64,000 nt of DNA, taken from the NCBI RefSeq assembly GCF_023555415.1, contig NZ_JAKRYL010000017.1:1-64000 (forward strand). The letters run 5' to 3'. Of this stretch, positions 18,624-27,085 are shown piece by piece. A model generated the notes under the pieces. The model ran no database searches. It had not been told where the DNA came from and saw only the letters and a program-made list of their open reading frames with translations. Origin of the DNA: Halalkalibacter alkaliphilus. Lineage in GTDB: Bacteria; Bacillota; Bacilli; Bacillales; Bacillaceae_D. Made by a program: the position numbers and the translations under genes. The stretch's first letter is position 1, and the number at the start of each line of letters is the position of its first letter.

Positions 18624-19390
18624 TCTTTTTCAGCTCCCTTTTGCGCTAACTGATAAATTAAAGCTGCATTGTAAGCACCACCGAATCCATTATCAATGTT
18701 TACTACACTAATTCCCGAAGCGCACGAATTCAACATTGTTAGTAAAGCTGATAAACCATGAAAATTAGCGCCATATCCTATGCTTGTTGGTACAGCGATG
18801 ACAGGATGTGACACGATCCCGCCTATCACGCTTGGAAGCGCTCCTTCCATTCCAGCTACTACGACAGAGACCGTTGCTTGTTGAATCTCTTCATAGTGAT
18901 CAAACAACCGATGAATACCTGCCACTCCTACGTCATAAATACGGTTAACATTACATCCTAACGCTTCTGCTGTAATTGCTGCTTCTTCAGCTACTTTTAA
19001 ATCAGAGGTTCCTGCACATAAGATGTTAATGTACCCTTTTAAATTATCGGGTTTAGCGTTCTCTTCATTTTTCCAAAGTAAGATTTCTGCAATATCATAA
19101 TACATGAATTCTGCACAAACTCTCTGAACAAGATTGGCTTTGTCTTTTGATATACGTGTGACTAAGACATTGTTGCCCTTTCCTCGTAATGCCTTAATAA
19201 TAGAGATGATTTGTTCAGCAGATTTTCCCTCTCCGAAAACAATTTCTGGAAACCCTTGCCTTTTCTTACGATGATGGTCCACTTTCGCAAAACCTAAGTC
19301 TTCATATTGCGCTAACTTTTTCTTCGCTTCTGAAACACTCATGTTTCCACTTTGGACTTGTCCTAATATCTCTTCTAACATGGTTAACAC
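18620..19390 (-). CDS. larB: LarB: pyridinium-3,5-biscarboxylate mononucleotide synthase
   Basis: 256 residues. LarB carboxylates and hydrolyses nicotinic acid adenine dinucleotide to make the pincer precursor. The C-terminal half is PurE-like, with GVAGIHRLFDHYEEI, VVVAGMEGALPSVIGG and HPVIAVPTSIGYG in the usual order (about residues 155-210). The N-terminal part contains FPEIVFGEGKSAEQI, also typical. It is coupled to larC1 by a 4-base overlap and follows gntK by about 50 bases. Confidence 0.93.
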   Translation of the reverse strand: MLTMLEEILGQVQSGNMSVSEAKKKLAQYEDLGFAKVDHHRKKRQGFPEIVFGEGKSAEQIISIIKALRGKGNNVLVTRISKDKANLVQRVCAEFMYYDIAEILLWKNEENAKPDNLKGYINILCAGTSDLKVAEEAAITAEALGCNVNRIYDVGVAGIHRLFDHYEEIQQATVSVVVAGMEGALPSVIGGIVSHPVIAVPTSIGYGANFHGLSALLTMLNSCASGISVVNIDNGFGGAYNAALIYQLAQKGAEKE

Positions 19391-19441
19391 TCACTTTTCT
19401 AATTTATGGTTCCTCTTAATGTATCATGTGTTTAGAAGGAT

Positions 19442-20914
19442 TTAAAAATACTCAGACAAATCATTCGCTACCTTATTGTACTTTTCATACACCTCTAAAT
19501 AGATCTGGTGATTTTCTCCATTAGGTTTTACAACACTCCCCATAGGGACATTCTTTTTTATATCTTCAAAAGAATCAACTTTTCCAATAGAAACTAGTGC
19601 TGTCCAGGCTGCTCCCCATGCTGCACTATGATGACTTTCTGGAACATATACTTCTTTACCAAACACATCAGCAACCATTTGAAGCCACAAGCTAGACCTA
19701 GCCAATCCGCCGTTAACAAAGAGCTTTTCTGGTTCTCCTGCCACTCGTTCTAGCGCTTTTCCAATTTGGTATAAATTAAAGGTAATTCCTTCAAGTACTG
19801 CTCGAACAAAATGTTCTTTTTTATGAGTGATGGTTACTCCAAAGAAATTTCCTTTAGCTCGTTGATTCCATAATGGCGCTCTTTCGCCATTAATGTATGG
19901 ATGAAAGAGAATTCCTTCTGCTCCAGGAGAAACTCGTTCTGCTTCTTTTGTTAGTTCATCAAAACTCCCTTGATGATTTAAAAGTTCCTTTAACCATTGA
20001 AGAGCAATACCTCCATTATTCGTCGGTCCCCCAATGATTGAAAAATCCTCTGTAAAAGCATAGCAGAAAGTTTCATGCTTCTTATCAACTTGAGCGCTCT
20101 TAGCAAATTGTCTAATAGCACCACTTGTTCCTACCGTCACTGCCACTTCACCTGGTAAAATCGCACCTATCCCTAAGTTTGCTAATTGTCCGTCAGCTGC
20201 TCCCATGGCAAAAGGAGTACTTTCTGAAATTCCCATTTCTTTAGAAACACCTTTTGTGATTCCAGTCAACTTCTCAGTAGGAGGGACTATTTTTGAAAGT
20301 TGATCCTTTTGAATATTGACAAACGTCATTGCTTCTTCATCCCATTGAAAAGTTTGGCGATTGAAAAGTCCCGTAGCAGATGCCATTGAATAATCAACTA
20401 CTCTTTGGCCAAACCATTTCAGAATAACAAACTCTTTTATTGACATGAAAAAAGCTGCTTTACGATAAGGATCATAGCCTGTTTCTTTCATCCATAACAG
20501 TTTACTTAATGGGGACATTGGATGAATGGGCATGCCCGTTCTCTTATAAAATTTCATCCCCTCACCTTGCAGTAACTTATCAGTTTGCTCATTGCTTCTA
20601 CCATCAGCCCAAATGATAGCTTTAGATAAAGGTTCCCCCTTAGAATCAACACAGATGAGAGAATGCATCGCGGATGAAAATCCAATTGTAAGCAGCTCGT
20701 CACCCTGGATGCTTGCCTTATGAATTGACTTGCGAACAGCTTGTACTGCCAACCGTTCAATCTCATTTGGATCTTGCTCAACCCAACCTGTCTTAGGATA
20801 GTAGGATGTAATCATCTCTTCAGCCTCAGAAATTACATTTCCTAATAAATTGAATACAACCGCTTTAACACTCGTCGTTCCAATATCTAGTCCCATTACA
20901 TACTCTTTTGACAT
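19442..20914 (-). CDS. gntK: Gluconokinase, FGGY family
   Basis: 490 residues, full FGGY length. It shows the N-terminal ATPase phosphate loop VMGLDIGTTSVKAVVF, GWVEQDPNEI, WADGRSNEQ and the C-terminal FVNGGLARSSLWLQMVADVFG with SAAWGAAWTAL. It phosphorylates gluconate to 6-phosphogluconate. Family similarity to B. subtilis GntK is strong, though FGGY kinases are hard to tell apart. Here it lies between larE and larB on one strand, which links gluconate to the LarA-family enzyme. ATG follows AAGGAAG. Confidence 0.88.
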   Translation of the reverse strand: MSKEYVMGLDIGTTSVKAVVFNLLGNVISEAEEMITSYYPKTGWVEQDPNEIERLAVQAVRKSIHKASIQGDELLTIGFSSAMHSLICVDSKGEPLSKAIIWADGRSNEQTDKLLQGEGMKFYKRTGMPIHPMSPLSKLLWMKETGYDPYRKAAFFMSIKEFVILKWFGQRVVDYSMASATGLFNRQTFQWDEEAMTFVNIQKDQLSKIVPPTEKLTGITKGVSKEMGISESTPFAMGAADGQLANLGIGAILPGEVAVTVGTSGAIRQFAKSAQVDKKHETFCYAFTEDFSIIGGPTNNGGIALQWLKELLNHQGSFDELTKEAERVSPGAEGILFHPYINGERAPLWNQRAKGNFFGVTITHKKEHFVRAVLEGITFNLYQIGKALERVAGEPEKLFVNGGLARSSLWLQMVADVFGKEVYVPESHHSAAWGAAWTALVSIGKVDSFEDIKKNVPMGSVVKPNGENHQIYLEVYEKYNKVANDLSEYF

Positions 20915-20946
20915 ATCACATCTTCCTTTTCATAAATCTATTCGAA

Positions 20947-20984
20947 TAGAAAAAGACTTTGAGAGAGCTCAAAGTCTTTTTCTA
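20947..20984 (-). terminator. Strong hairpin between larE and gntK
   Basis: AGAAAAAGACTTTGAG pairs with CTCAAAGTCTTTTTCT over 16 bases with a 4-base loop, ending in T5. Only about 30 bases separate it from the gntK start, leaving little room for a separate promoter, so gntK-larBC may depend on read-through (attenuation). Confidence 0.8.
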
Positions 20985-20988
20985 CTTG

Positions 20989-21798
20989 TTACGCTCTCTT
21001 ATGAAGAACTTTATTCATGCTGCCGCTTTGATAGCCAATTAAGTCTAGTGTGACATATTGAAACCCATACGCTTGTAGTTCCTTCGATATCAATTCGTGA
21101 TTTTCAAGTACTATCCCCATATCGTTTGGCTCGACCTCAATTCTTGCCATTTTCTGATGTGTTCGAACGCGCACTTGACGGATATTTAGCGCTTTTAAAT
21201 ACGCTTCCGCTTTTTCTACTTTCGTAAGCTTTTCTTTTGTAATCTTTTCTCCATAAGCAATTCTAGAAGATAAACATGCAAAAGAAGGCTTATTCCACGT
21301 AGGTAAATCGAACCTTTTGGATAGATCTCTAATTTCTTGTTTGAATAAATTAGCTTCTTGCAACGGACCACGAACGCCTTTTTCTTTCGCTGCTCTCATT
21401 CCAGGGCGATGTTCATTCATATCATCTGCAATCACCCCATAAATAACATTCTTGAACCCTTTTTCCTCCATCACTGGTATTAAAAGTTCAAACAGACTGT
21501 TTTTACAGAAGTAACATCGATTTTTATCATTTTCTGTATAGCCCGGAATGGCCAATTCAGATGTTTCAATAACTTGATGACGGACTCCAATTTTTCCAGC
21601 TAATTCTTTTGCCTCTAGTAACTCACTGGACGGATAAGTTTCTGAGTCAGCTGTAACAGCTAGCACCCGGTCCTTGCCTAATGTTTCAACAGCTACTTTT
21701 AATAAAAATGTACTATCTACCCCACCAGAGAAAGCTACAACAACGGAATCCATGTCTTGGAGGATGGATACTAACTTCTGATACTTTTTATTTAACAT
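20989..21798 (-). CDS. larE: LarE: ATP-dependent sulfur transferase for the nickel-pincer cofactor
   Basis: 269 residues of the PP-loop ATP pyrophosphatase fold: VVVAFSGGVDST (about residues 19-30) binds ATP. LarE adenylates the LarB product and inserts the two sulfurs. Cys175 in PSFACLSSR corresponds to the sulfur-donor cysteine (Cys176) of L. plantarum LarE. A further pair Cys95-x2-Cys98 (NRCYFCKN) gives the three-cysteine arrangement reported for LarE proteins that carry an Fe-S cluster. ATG follows GAGAGGAG. The gene lies between the SDR and gntK. Confidence 0.93.
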   Translation of the reverse strand: MLNKKYQKLVSILQDMDSVVVAFSGGVDSTFLLKVAVETLGKDRVLAVTADSETYPSSELLEAKELAGKIGVRHQVIETSELAIPGYTENDKNRCYFCKNSLFELLIPVMEEKGFKNVIYGVIADDMNEHRPGMRAAKEKGVRGPLQEANLFKQEIRDLSKRFDLPTWNKPSFACLSSRIAYGEKITKEKLTKVEKAEAYLKALNIRQVRVRTHQKMARIEVEPNDMGIVLENHELISKELQAYGFQYVTLDLIGYQSGSMNKVLHKRA

Positions 21799-21894
21799 TG
21801 GTCTCTCCTCTCTAAAAATGTAGCACCGCTTCTAAATAAATATCTCTATAGTGTATTGAATGCTACTCGGTAAAAGACCTACCGTCTCCCCCAA

Positions 21895-22665
21895 TTAGAT
21901 GGTCATGCTACCAAACCCACCGTCAACTCTAATAAGAGCTCCTGTCACGAAGCTGGATGCTTTATTTGACGAAAGCCAAACAGCTGCTCCTTGTAATTCA
22001 TCTGGTTCACCGAAACGGTTCATTGGTGTATGATTCATAATTGACTCGATTCTTTCTTCACTTAAAATTTTGCGGTTTTGTTCCGCTGGGAAGAATCCTG
22101 GAATAATCGCATTTACACGAATACCATGTGGCGCAAATTCTCTTGCAAGATATTGAGTCATACTATTTACGCCTGCTTTTGATACAGAATACGTAAATAC
22201 TTTTGATAATGGTGTTGTCGAAGAAACAGAAGAAATATTAATAATGCTGCCTTTTCTTTCTTGCTCAATCATCTTTTTTGCAAAGATCTGACACGTCACT
22301 ACTACTCCTTTTAAGTTGACATCCATAATGTCATCCCATTCCTCCATATCGAGATCAAAGAACGGTGTAGTGCTATTTTTTCCAGGGGCATTTAATACTA
22401 CATCCCAGCCTCCAGACCATTGTTCAATTTCATTAGCAGCCTGTTCTAATGATTCTCGTGAACTTACATCTGCAGCAAATGCTTTAGCAATACCTCCACT
22501 CTCTTCAATTTCCTTTACCACTTTATTTGCCTTTTCTAAGTTACGACCTAAAATGGCTACTTGGGCACCGTGTTCAGCTAATCCCTTTGAGATGGAAGCA
22601 CCTAATACACTGTTCCCTCCAATTGCAACTACTGTTTTCCCCGTTAAATCAAATAGATTTCCCAT
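21895..22665 (-). CDS. uxuB: SDR oxidoreductase, probable D-mannonate oxidoreductase (fructuronate reductase)
   Basis: 256-residue classical short-chain dehydrogenase with nucleotide motif GGNSVLGA (about 16-23), NAPGKN, catalytic Ser near 146, Tyr159 and Lys163 (YSVSK). The loop GFFPAEQNRKIL, the following TPMNRFGEPDEL and the end FVTGALIRVDGGFGSMTI resemble SDR-type mannonate oxidoreductases such as B. subtilis YjmF/UxuB. It would reduce fructuronate (from UxaC) to mannonate. Context with uxaC supports this; another keto-acid reductase of the gluconate 5-dehydrogenase type is the main alternative. Confidence 0.78.
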   Translation of the reverse strand: MGNLFDLTGKTVVAIGGNSVLGASISKGLAEHGAQVAILGRNLEKANKVVKEIEESGGIAKAFAADVSSRESLEQAANEIEQWSGGWDVVLNAPGKNSTTPFFDLDMEEWDDIMDVNLKGVVVTCQIFAKKMIEQERKGSIINISSVSSTTPLSKVFTYSVSKAGVNSMTQYLAREFAPHGIRVNAIIPGFFPAEQNRKILSEERIESIMNHTPMNRFGEPDELQGAAVWLSSNKASSFVTGALIRVDGGFGSMTI

Positions 22666-22707
22666 TTGTTCTCCTCCTAAAAATTATATTTATTCTCTAC
22701 AAAACCT

Positions 22708-23979
22708 CTACTTACTTATATTTCCATCCTCATCTAATTGAATTTCATAAAGATCTGAAATCTTCTCCATTTGTGGATGTTGTGACACTAATTCGAGAAG
22801 GGCTTCCGAAACTTCAATTTCCCCTATTTCCAAAGTATTTTTAATTCGAACCATCTTCACTTTTGAAAAGTCTAAAATATTACATGTCTTAACCGCCGCT
22901 TGAATGGCTTCTTTATCATTGGCAAGCGTCGTTGCAATTTTCGTTGGTGCAACGACCGTTGATGTTAACCCATTGGCATAAGTGAATTCTCGGTTCATTT
23001 TATCAACCAAACGTTGCGTCGTGAAATCAGCAGTTCCAACCCCGTTCGCATTCCCTTCTGTTTCTGGGGTTAAATCTAGTACAACCATCTTGTTAACTTC
23101 AGGGCCGCCATGTGCATACGGTGTCGGGTAACGTCCAGTTATATTCGGATCCATCCCGTCTCCACTAATATTTTTTCCTATTTCATTAATAACAAGCACA
23201 TCTATTTGCTCAAAAAATAGTTTCGGTAATAGTTCCTTAGCCAAAGCTTGAAGTTCTGGCTCTTTCTCCTCTATTTCCTCTGCAGCAAGCACTTCGATTC
23301 TCGCCACTTTATCAAATGCATTTTCTAAAGTAGCTACACCGAATAAAATAGGCGTTTGGGCCATCATCAATTTCGCCATTGCTGGTACATTTTCTGCCAT
23401 ATACTTAAATCCTAATTGATGACAAGCCTCTGCCCCCTTTTGTTTACCTAGCCCAATGCTGATCATTTTCATAATTCCGCTCTCTACAGGTCCACGAAAC
23501 GCTGTATGAGGCTTAATACGATTAATGACAATAATCCCATCAGCTTCTGATGCATATTTATCAATATAAACAGGGAGACCATTTGGTAATTCTCCTAGTT
23601 TTATCACGTCCATAGAAGAACGAATTTCAGCCCCTACGCTGTCTTCTGTAACACCAAGATGTGCTAACACTTCTCGTTGCCCCTCAGAGGTAGCGCCTCC
23701 ATGGCTCCCCATACTCGGAACAATAAACGGTTTCGCACCTAATCCTTTTAAGAATTGTACGGTTAACGCGGTTACCTCTACTAGACGATCCATCCCTCGA
23801 CTTCCAACTGCAATGGCAATTTCCATTCCAGGCTTAACCTTTGTAGTTATTTGAGGTTGTTGTAGCTTTTCGTTTAAGGCTTCATGAATATTATCAATTT
23901 TACGACTATCAAAGTGTTGCCTCACTTTTGCCATTTTAGGCAATGGAATATCTTTTAATAAATCTTGAAGAATACCCAT
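22708..23979 (-). CDS. larA: LarA-superfamily nickel-dependent racemase/epimerase, probable gluconate/mannonate 2-epimerase
   Basis: 423 residues of the LarA family (former DUF2088), which uses a nickel-pincer nucleotide bound to Lys and His. By spacing against L. plantarum LarA, His93 (PSMGSHGGAT) matches the catalytic His108, His158 (IKPHTAF) His174, Lys171 Lys184 and His187 (EACHQ) the nickel ligand His200. Known members include lactate and malate racemases and a D-gluconate 2-epimerase. With uxaC, an uxuB-type SDR and gntK around it, D-mannonate/D-gluconate interconversion is the best guess; plain lactate racemization fits the context poorly. Confidence 0.85.
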   Translation of the reverse strand: MGILQDLLKDIPLPKMAKVRQHFDSRKIDNIHEALNEKLQQPQITTKVKPGMEIAIAVGSRGMDRLVEVTALTVQFLKGLGAKPFIVPSMGSHGGATSEGQREVLAHLGVTEDSVGAEIRSSMDVIKLGELPNGLPVYIDKYASEADGIIVINRIKPHTAFRGPVESGIMKMISIGLGKQKGAEACHQLGFKYMAENVPAMAKLMMAQTPILFGVATLENAFDKVARIEVLAAEEIEEKEPELQALAKELLPKLFFEQIDVLVINEIGKNISGDGMDPNITGRYPTPYAHGGPEVNKMVVLDLTPETEGNANGVGTADFTTQRLVDKMNREFTYANGLTSTVVAPTKIATTLANDKEAIQAAVKTCNILDFSKVKMVRIKNTLEIGEIEVSEALLELVSQHPQMEKISDLYEIQLDEDGNISK

Positions 23980-24000
23980 ACTTATTCGTTCACTCCTTTT

Positions 24001-25404
24001 TTAACGGTTTGTGAAATAGGATTCCGCATTATCATAACCAATATTACGAATCATTCTTTGCAGGAGTAGCTCATCATTTGGCGCCTTACCTTCTTCCACC
24101 CATTCACCGATAAGATTACACAAGATTCTTCTAAAATAATCATGTCTTACAAAAGAAAGAAGACTACGAGAATCAGTTAGCATCCCAATAAAGTGACTCA
24201 ACGCCCCTAAGTTTCCTAAATCTTTCAACTGCTTTTCCATTCCATCGATATGATCATTAAACCACCATGCCGAACCGAATTGAATTTTGGCTGGAATACC
24301 TGCTTCGTAGAAGTTTCCTGTCATTGTTGCTAACACATAATTGTCACGTGGATTTAAGTTGTAAAGGACTGTTTTTGGCAACGAATTGTTTTGGTCTAGT
24401 GCATCCAAGAAACGTGATAAGTCTTCAGCTATACTCGCATCACCAATGGAATCAAATCCAGCATCAGCACCGAGTGCACGAAACATCTTTGTGTTGTTGT
24501 TTCTAGTAGCACCTATATGCAATTGCATTACCCATTTTTTCTCTGCATACATTTTCCCTAATTCAAATAGAAGAAACGATTGATAATTGACAATGTCTTC
24601 GTTTGTAAGTGCCTCATCGTTATAACGCTTTTCAAATACTTTCCTAGCCACATCTTTTGATACGTTTTTAAATACCAATTGGGTAAGACCATGATCAGAT
24701 GCACGGCATCCCATTTCATTAAAGTAATCAATTCTTTGTTGCATCGCATTCAACAATCCATCGATAGAGGTAACTTCTTGGCCAGATACTTCTTCTAATT
24801 TTTTTATCCACTCATGGAAGGTCGGCTTTTCTAGGAAAAGTGCTCCATCTGGTCTAAAGGTCGGTGCAATTTCTGTTTTAAATGTCTGATCACTTTTTAA
24901 TAGTTTGTGATACTCTAGCTTAGAAGTTGGGTCGTCTGTTGTGCCAATAAATTGCACTTTTGATCTTTCTACAAATTTTCTCGGTTTAAAATCAGGTTGT
25001 TGTAATTTCTCATTACACTCATTCCATATTTCACGAGCTGTTTCAGGACTTAACCTCTTATCAACGCGAAAAAATGTTTTCAATTCCATATGAGTCCAAT
25101 GATATAACGGGTTTCCTATTAAATTAGGTACCGTTTGGGCCCAAGCTTCAAACTTCTCCCAATCAGAAGAATCACCAGTGATTAACTCTTCATTAACTCC
25201 ATTTAATCGCATTGCTCTCCATTTATAATGATCCCCAGCAAGCCACACTTGCGTCATATTTTCAAACGACTTATTTTCCCAAATCTCTTGCGGGTCTAAA
25301 TGACAATGGAAGTCATGAATTGGTAAATCTTTTGCTATATTGTTATATAGTTTTTGTGAAGTTTCATTGTTTAATAAAAAATCATGATCTAAAAAATTCT
25401 TCAT
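24001..25404 (-). CDS. uxaC: Glucuronate (uronate) isomerase
   Basis: 467 residues, standard UxaC length. It has the metal-binding start PIHDFHCHLDPQEIWENKSF, then HYKWRAMRLNGV and the C-terminal RHDYFRRILCNLIGEWVE characteristic of the family (amidohydrolase-like barrel). It isomerises D-glucuronate to D-fructuronate or D-galacturonate to D-tagaturonate. It is first in the operon, 22 bases before larA; ATG follows AAGGGGGA at a long spacing. Its promoter has an operator-like palindrome shared with the divergent ROK gene. Confidence 0.95.
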   Translation of the reverse strand: MKNFLDHDFLLNNETSQKLYNNIAKDLPIHDFHCHLDPQEIWENKSFENMTQVWLAGDHYKWRAMRLNGVNEELITGDSSDWEKFEAWAQTVPNLIGNPLYHWTHMELKTFFRVDKRLSPETAREIWNECNEKLQQPDFKPRKFVERSKVQFIGTTDDPTSKLEYHKLLKSDQTFKTEIAPTFRPDGALFLEKPTFHEWIKKLEEVSGQEVTSIDGLLNAMQQRIDYFNEMGCRASDHGLTQLVFKNVSKDVARKVFEKRYNDEALTNEDIVNYQSFLLFELGKMYAEKKWVMQLHIGATRNNNTKMFRALGADAGFDSIGDASIAEDLSRFLDALDQNNSLPKTVLYNLNPRDNYVLATMTGNFYEAGIPAKIQFGSAWWFNDHIDGMEKQLKDLGNLGALSHFIGMLTDSRSLLSFVRHDYFRRILCNLIGEWVEEGKAPNDELLLQRMIRNIGYDNAESYFTNR

Positions 25405-25455
25405 AAGTACTTCCCCCTTATTTCATATTTACTATTGAAAAAAAACATATAAATA

Positions 25456-25470
25456 TTACAATTATTGTAA
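25456..25470. promoter_or_regulatory. Palindrome in the uxaC leader; adjacent near-cre
   Basis: TTACAAT-T-ATTGTAA is a perfect 7-1-7 palindrome between the uxaC promoter and start codon. Overlapping it, TGTAACCACTTTCA (25466-25479) fits the cre pattern except for CA in place of the central CG. Either could be a second control point; the protein binding it is unknown. Confidence 0.4.
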
Positions 25471-25478
25471 CCACTTTC

Positions 25479-25514
25479 ATTATACATTCACTATTTATTT
25501 GTTTACTAAACAAA
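25479..25514 (-). promoter_or_regulatory. uxaC promoter -10 with ROK-type operator over the -35 region
   Basis: On the minus strand TATAAT (25484-25479) is a perfect -10 box. No good -35 is visible, but at that place lies the palindrome TTTGTTTA-C-TAAACAAA (25498-25514), with 8-base perfect arms. It closely resembles XylR (ROK family) operators of bacilli (TTTGTTTA half-sites). The divergent ROK gene starts 210 bases away, so this is its likely operator. Confidence 0.7.
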
Positions 25515-25723
25515 CTAACAAATGTAGAATATCATTTATACGCATTTTAGTCAATTCCTAAATACTGGCTCCATCTTTCAACGTACACTCTTCTCTATAT
25601 AAGTATTTGAAATAAATGTATAATATATAGTATCGTTTCTAAATGACTAATAACAATTGATCCAATGATGAATTAGTGTATAGACAGAGTTAGGATAAGG
25701 TTTATATTACAGGAGGTTAAATA

Positions 25724-26923
25724 ATGGTTACAGGTGATGCTTCATACATTAAGAAAATTAATCGAAGCTTTCTTATTAGTAAAATAATTGAGCATGGATT
25801 TATATCAAGAGCAGAATTATCTAAAATTACTGGATTAAATAAAGCGACAATTTCTGTCCAAGTTGCAGATTTACTAAATGAAGAGTTAATCATTGAAACT
25901 CAGCAAGAACACAACAACTTAGGAAGAAGGCCCATTATGCTTTCACTTAACCGCAAGGCAGGCTATGCTTTAGGAATTGATTTAGACTACAAACATATTA
26001 CCTTTACATTGTCAGATTTATTAGGATCCCCCCTATCTACAGAAATCGTTGATTTGAATACTTCTGATTATGATGAAATACTTGAATTATTAGTCAAGTA
26101 CATTAAGGACTTCCAAGACAAGTGCACAGACAGTCGATACGGCATTGTTGGAATTGTAATTGGAGTTCATGGAACCGTTACCGAAGATGAAGTTATCAAA
26201 TTCGTCCCTCGACATAATTGGCATAATAAAGATTTGAAATCTGACATTGAAGCCAAAGCAGGGATTTCTCCTTACATTAAAAATAATGCGAACCTATGTG
26301 CATTTGCCGAACAAGTATATAAACATCACCATAGTGAAAATCTATTATGCGTTAGTTTGTATTCAGGTATTGGACTTGGGATTATGATTAATGGCGAACT
26401 CTATGAAGGGTATCATGGTTTTGCTGGTGAGATGGGACATATGATTATTGTTCCTAATGGCAGACCGTGTAATTGTGGGAATAAAGGGTGTTGGGAACAA
26501 TACTCTTCAGAGTCTACCTTTTTCAAACAACTTTCAGAAAAACAAAATATAGACGATATCGACTATACCGATATTCAGAAGCGGTTAAATGATAAAGACT
26601 CTACTTTCAGTGAGGAAATGGAAGAGTTTATAAATTACTTATCTATTGGTCTAAATAACATCATAAACCTTCACAATCCTGCCACAATCGTTCTAAATAG
26701 TGAGCTATTAAAAATGAACGAAGGGGCGCTTGATGAAATAAAGGGTAATCTAACATCATCAGTAAGTTCTTTTGAAGAGTTGCTCATTTCGGATTTTGGA
26801 AAGGAAGCAACCGTCATGGGTGCATGCTCTTTAGCAATAAAAAACTTCTTAAACATCCCAGAATTAAAGCTTAGTATAGATGATCAGGATTTACCAAAAC
26901 TTACAGTGGATGTTCCAGTTTAA
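25724..26923 (+). CDS. ROK-family transcriptional repressor (XylR/NagC type)
   Basis: 399 residues: N-terminal winged helix-turn-helix (about 14-70, SRAELSKITGLNKATISVQV), then a ROK sugar-kinase-like domain. The domain has VIGVHGTV, a GEMGHM motif and the zinc motif CNCGNKGCWEQY (about 247-258). The ATG follows AGGAGG. It is transcribed away from uxaC and probably represses the uxaC-larA operon through the palindrome at 25498-25514; a uronate or its catabolite would be the inducer. The kinase ATP-binding part seems absent, as usual for regulators. Confidence 0.9.
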   Translation: MVTGDASYIKKINRSFLISKIIEHGFISRAELSKITGLNKATISVQVADLLNEELIIETQQEHNNLGRRPIMLSLNRKAGYALGIDLDYKHITFTLSDLLGSPLSTEIVDLNTSDYDEILELLVKYIKDFQDKCTDSRYGIVGIVIGVHGTVTEDEVIKFVPRHNWHNKDLKSDIEAKAGISPYIKNNANLCAFAEQVYKHHHSENLLCVSLYSGIGLGIMINGELYEGYHGFAGEMGHMIIVPNGRPCNCGNKGCWEQYSSESTFFKQLSEKQNIDDIDYTDIQKRLNDKDSTFSEEMEEFINYLSIGLNNIINLHNPATIVLNSELLKMNEGALDEIKGNLTSSVSSFEELLISDFGKEATVMGACSLAIKNFLNIPELKLSIDDQDLPKLTVDVPV

Positions 26924-26940
26924 GAAATATAGGTCATTTT

Positions 26941-26979
26941 AAAAGCCCTACCTGTAAAATCGTTCAGGTAAGGCTCTTT
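26941..26979 (+). terminator. Terminator after the ROK regulator
   Basis: AGCCCTACCTG (26944-26954) pairs with CAGGTAAGGCT (26965-26975) with one mismatch, followed by CTTTAAT. Confidence 0.75.
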
Positions 26980-27085
26980 AATAATGACACATACCCAAAT
27001 TACCATTTTTATTATAAAGCTTATAATTCCTAAATTTATGTCCATCATTCGGGTAAATCAATCCAAGAAACAGCATTTTTAGCCT

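Noticed and set aside
22708-23979. Plain lactate racemase (larA) assignment
   Set aside because: Family residues fit, but neighbours (uxaC, uxuB-like SDR, gntK) point to a sugar acid; lactate genes (lactate permease or dehydrogenase) are absent.
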